The notes under the pieces are model-generated. The model saw only the letters and a list, made by a program, of their open reading frames with translations. It was not told where the DNA came from and did not search any database. A stretch of DNA of 64,000 bases. Origin: Liolophura sinensis. Its lineage: Eukaryota > Mollusca > Polyplacophora > Chitonida > Chitonidae. The stretch spans positions 36,210,191-36,274,190 of the forward strand of contig NC_088302.1 in the NCBI RefSeq assembly GCF_032854445.1, written 5' to 3'. Below, piece after piece: positions 62,950-64,000 of this stretch. The position numbers and the translations under genes are program-made. Each line of letters opens with the position of its first letter. The stretch's first letter is position 1.

Positions 62950-63097
62950 GTCATTACTTGTCAGTAACCTGCGGTTTTTCGTGGGTATCCCCTGAGCTCT
63001 ATTCGGTTTTCTTTCACCATAATGCTGGCCGCCTCGTATAAGTGAAATATTCTTGAGTACGACGTAAAACACCAGTGAAATAAATAAATAAATATTT
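62950..63097 (+). mobile_element. S1 SINE 3' body
   Basis: GTAACCTGCGGTTTTTCGTG, CATAATGCTGGCCGCCTCGT and AAGTGAAATATTCTTGAGTA, then an (AAAT)n tail. Confidence 0.85.
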
Positions 63098-63365
63098 GTC
63101 GTGTGTGGGTTCAATGATAATAAGAAGTATAGGAATCACCAAATAAATGCAATTTTTTTTTCAAAAACTTTAGACCTCTTTTACGGGATCTTTGTCAAGA
63201 TTGAAAACTTGTGAAACATTTTAAATTTACGTGGTGATGCCTTGATTTTTAATGACAAGCATTAATGTTTGTTAACTAGAACTGAGTAACTAGCAGCCTC
63301 CCGGCAGCTTACAATTTACATATACACTTATAACTTATGATGGGGAAAATTTACAAGTAACACCT

Positions 63366-63441
63366 CTGGACAGAGCGAAATCTTGATATCTTTGGACAAA
63401 ACGAAATCTTGTTACCTATGGACAAAACGAAATCTTGTTAC
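63366..63441. repeat. 27-bp tandem repeat, three copies
   Basis: TGGACAAAACGAAATCTTGT plus TACCTAT units; the first copy differs slightly. Confidence 0.85.
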
Positions 63442-64000
63442 ATTATGTTCCACAATGGGTGATCTCTTATTCTCTTGTATTCTCTTATATATATGTAAAA
63501 ATATATATATCTGAGCATGCCAAGGAGACTTAGAAAGAAGGAGACATCAAATGACACTTTTTCTGGGCGTAAAGACGAGTGAGGCGAGTATAAGCTTATG
63601 AAAAAAACCCTCGTGAACTCCATTGTAAGATACACGTTACATAGCAACAAGCATGCAGTATATAGAGACCATGCATGCATAGCCATGCAACAACTGAAAT
63701 GTTATCAAACTCCTCACAGTGGTATGTCACGAATACCGGGCTCTGCGGATGCGAAAATAGATTTTTTCGCTTCCTGTCTCAGGGTTTAACGCTTCTCTAT
63801 GAATACTGTAGCCATATCAGGGTGCATCTTGGTATAATTAAAACCAATGCTACACGATCGATGTCAAAGGCTATAGCGTCGGGAAATGCGCAGTCAGATC
63901 CCTCACGTACGTTGAAAAGATTTTATATACGATTTGTTTCAAGTCTGTTATCATCACTCATACACGACCAAATTCAGCTTCATATCTGCAAACGAGATAT

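Larger units (their letters stand above)
54998..64000. other. Paramyosin 5' flank and intergenic DNA
   Basis: Holds the CArG box (55471) and then about 8.5 kb with no supported gene: S1 SINEs (57038, 60405, 62950), an S2 fragment (57300-57425), (CATA)n (58524), tandem CRE-like sites (59345), a G-rich tract (61469), an (AAAT)n run (62728-62780) and a 27-bp repeat (63366). Confidence 0.55.

Overview
This is a eukaryotic window: an intron-rich, AT-rich animal genome, most likely a mollusc. The evidence is a catch-muscle-type paramyosin gene, a Mesh/SUSD2-like membrane protein, and at least three tRNA-type or tRNA-like SINE families whose copies end in (AAAT)n or (CACT)n tails. The class within Mollusca and the species cannot be told from the sequence. 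No prokaryotic, CRISPR, rRNA or viral feature was seen.

Three protein-coding genes were reconstructed by hand, joining exons by splice sites and reading phase. All lie on the minus strand, so they follow one another from high to low coordinates. (1) Paramyosin, 54997 to 43982: 15 coding exons, 858 residues, every junction in phase, with a palindromic CArG box upstream and an E-box/MEF2 pair in intron 1. (2) A Mesh-like (SUSD2/Mesh family) type I membrane protein, 38684 to 11907: 19 coding exons and about 1100 residues, ordered signal peptide, NIDO, IPT/E-set, AMOP, VWD, sushi, transmembrane helix, short tail. One intron seems to use a GC donor, and the junction into the second VWD exon does not join cleanly in frame. 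(3) A folate-receptor-like GPI-type protein, 5237 to 724: four coding exons, with exon 2 broken by what look like three single-base frameshifts.

Layout: 1-723, 3' flank of the folate-receptor-like gene; 724-5237, that gene, with two minisatellites and an (AT)n run in its introns; 5238-11906, intergenic with a foldback element and two tandem arrays; 11907-38684, the Mesh-like gene, whose introns carry a 97-bp satellite, minisatellites of about 37 and 36 bp, an (AT)n run, MITEs and a SINE cluster with an inverted pair; 38685-43981, intergenic plus the probable paramyosin 3' UTR; 43982-54997, paramyosin; 54998-64000, paramyosin 5' flank and intergenic DNA with SINEs, a (CATA)n run and a G-quadruplex-like tract.

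Nothing suggests that the three neighbours work in one pathway. One is a muscle thick-filament rod, one a candidate epithelial septate-junction protein and one a folate-receptor-family surface protein. No wholly new system was recognised. The points most worth a second look are the decayed folate-receptor-like exon, the VWD junction, the GC-AG intron, and the hairpin-forming repeats inside Mesh introns.
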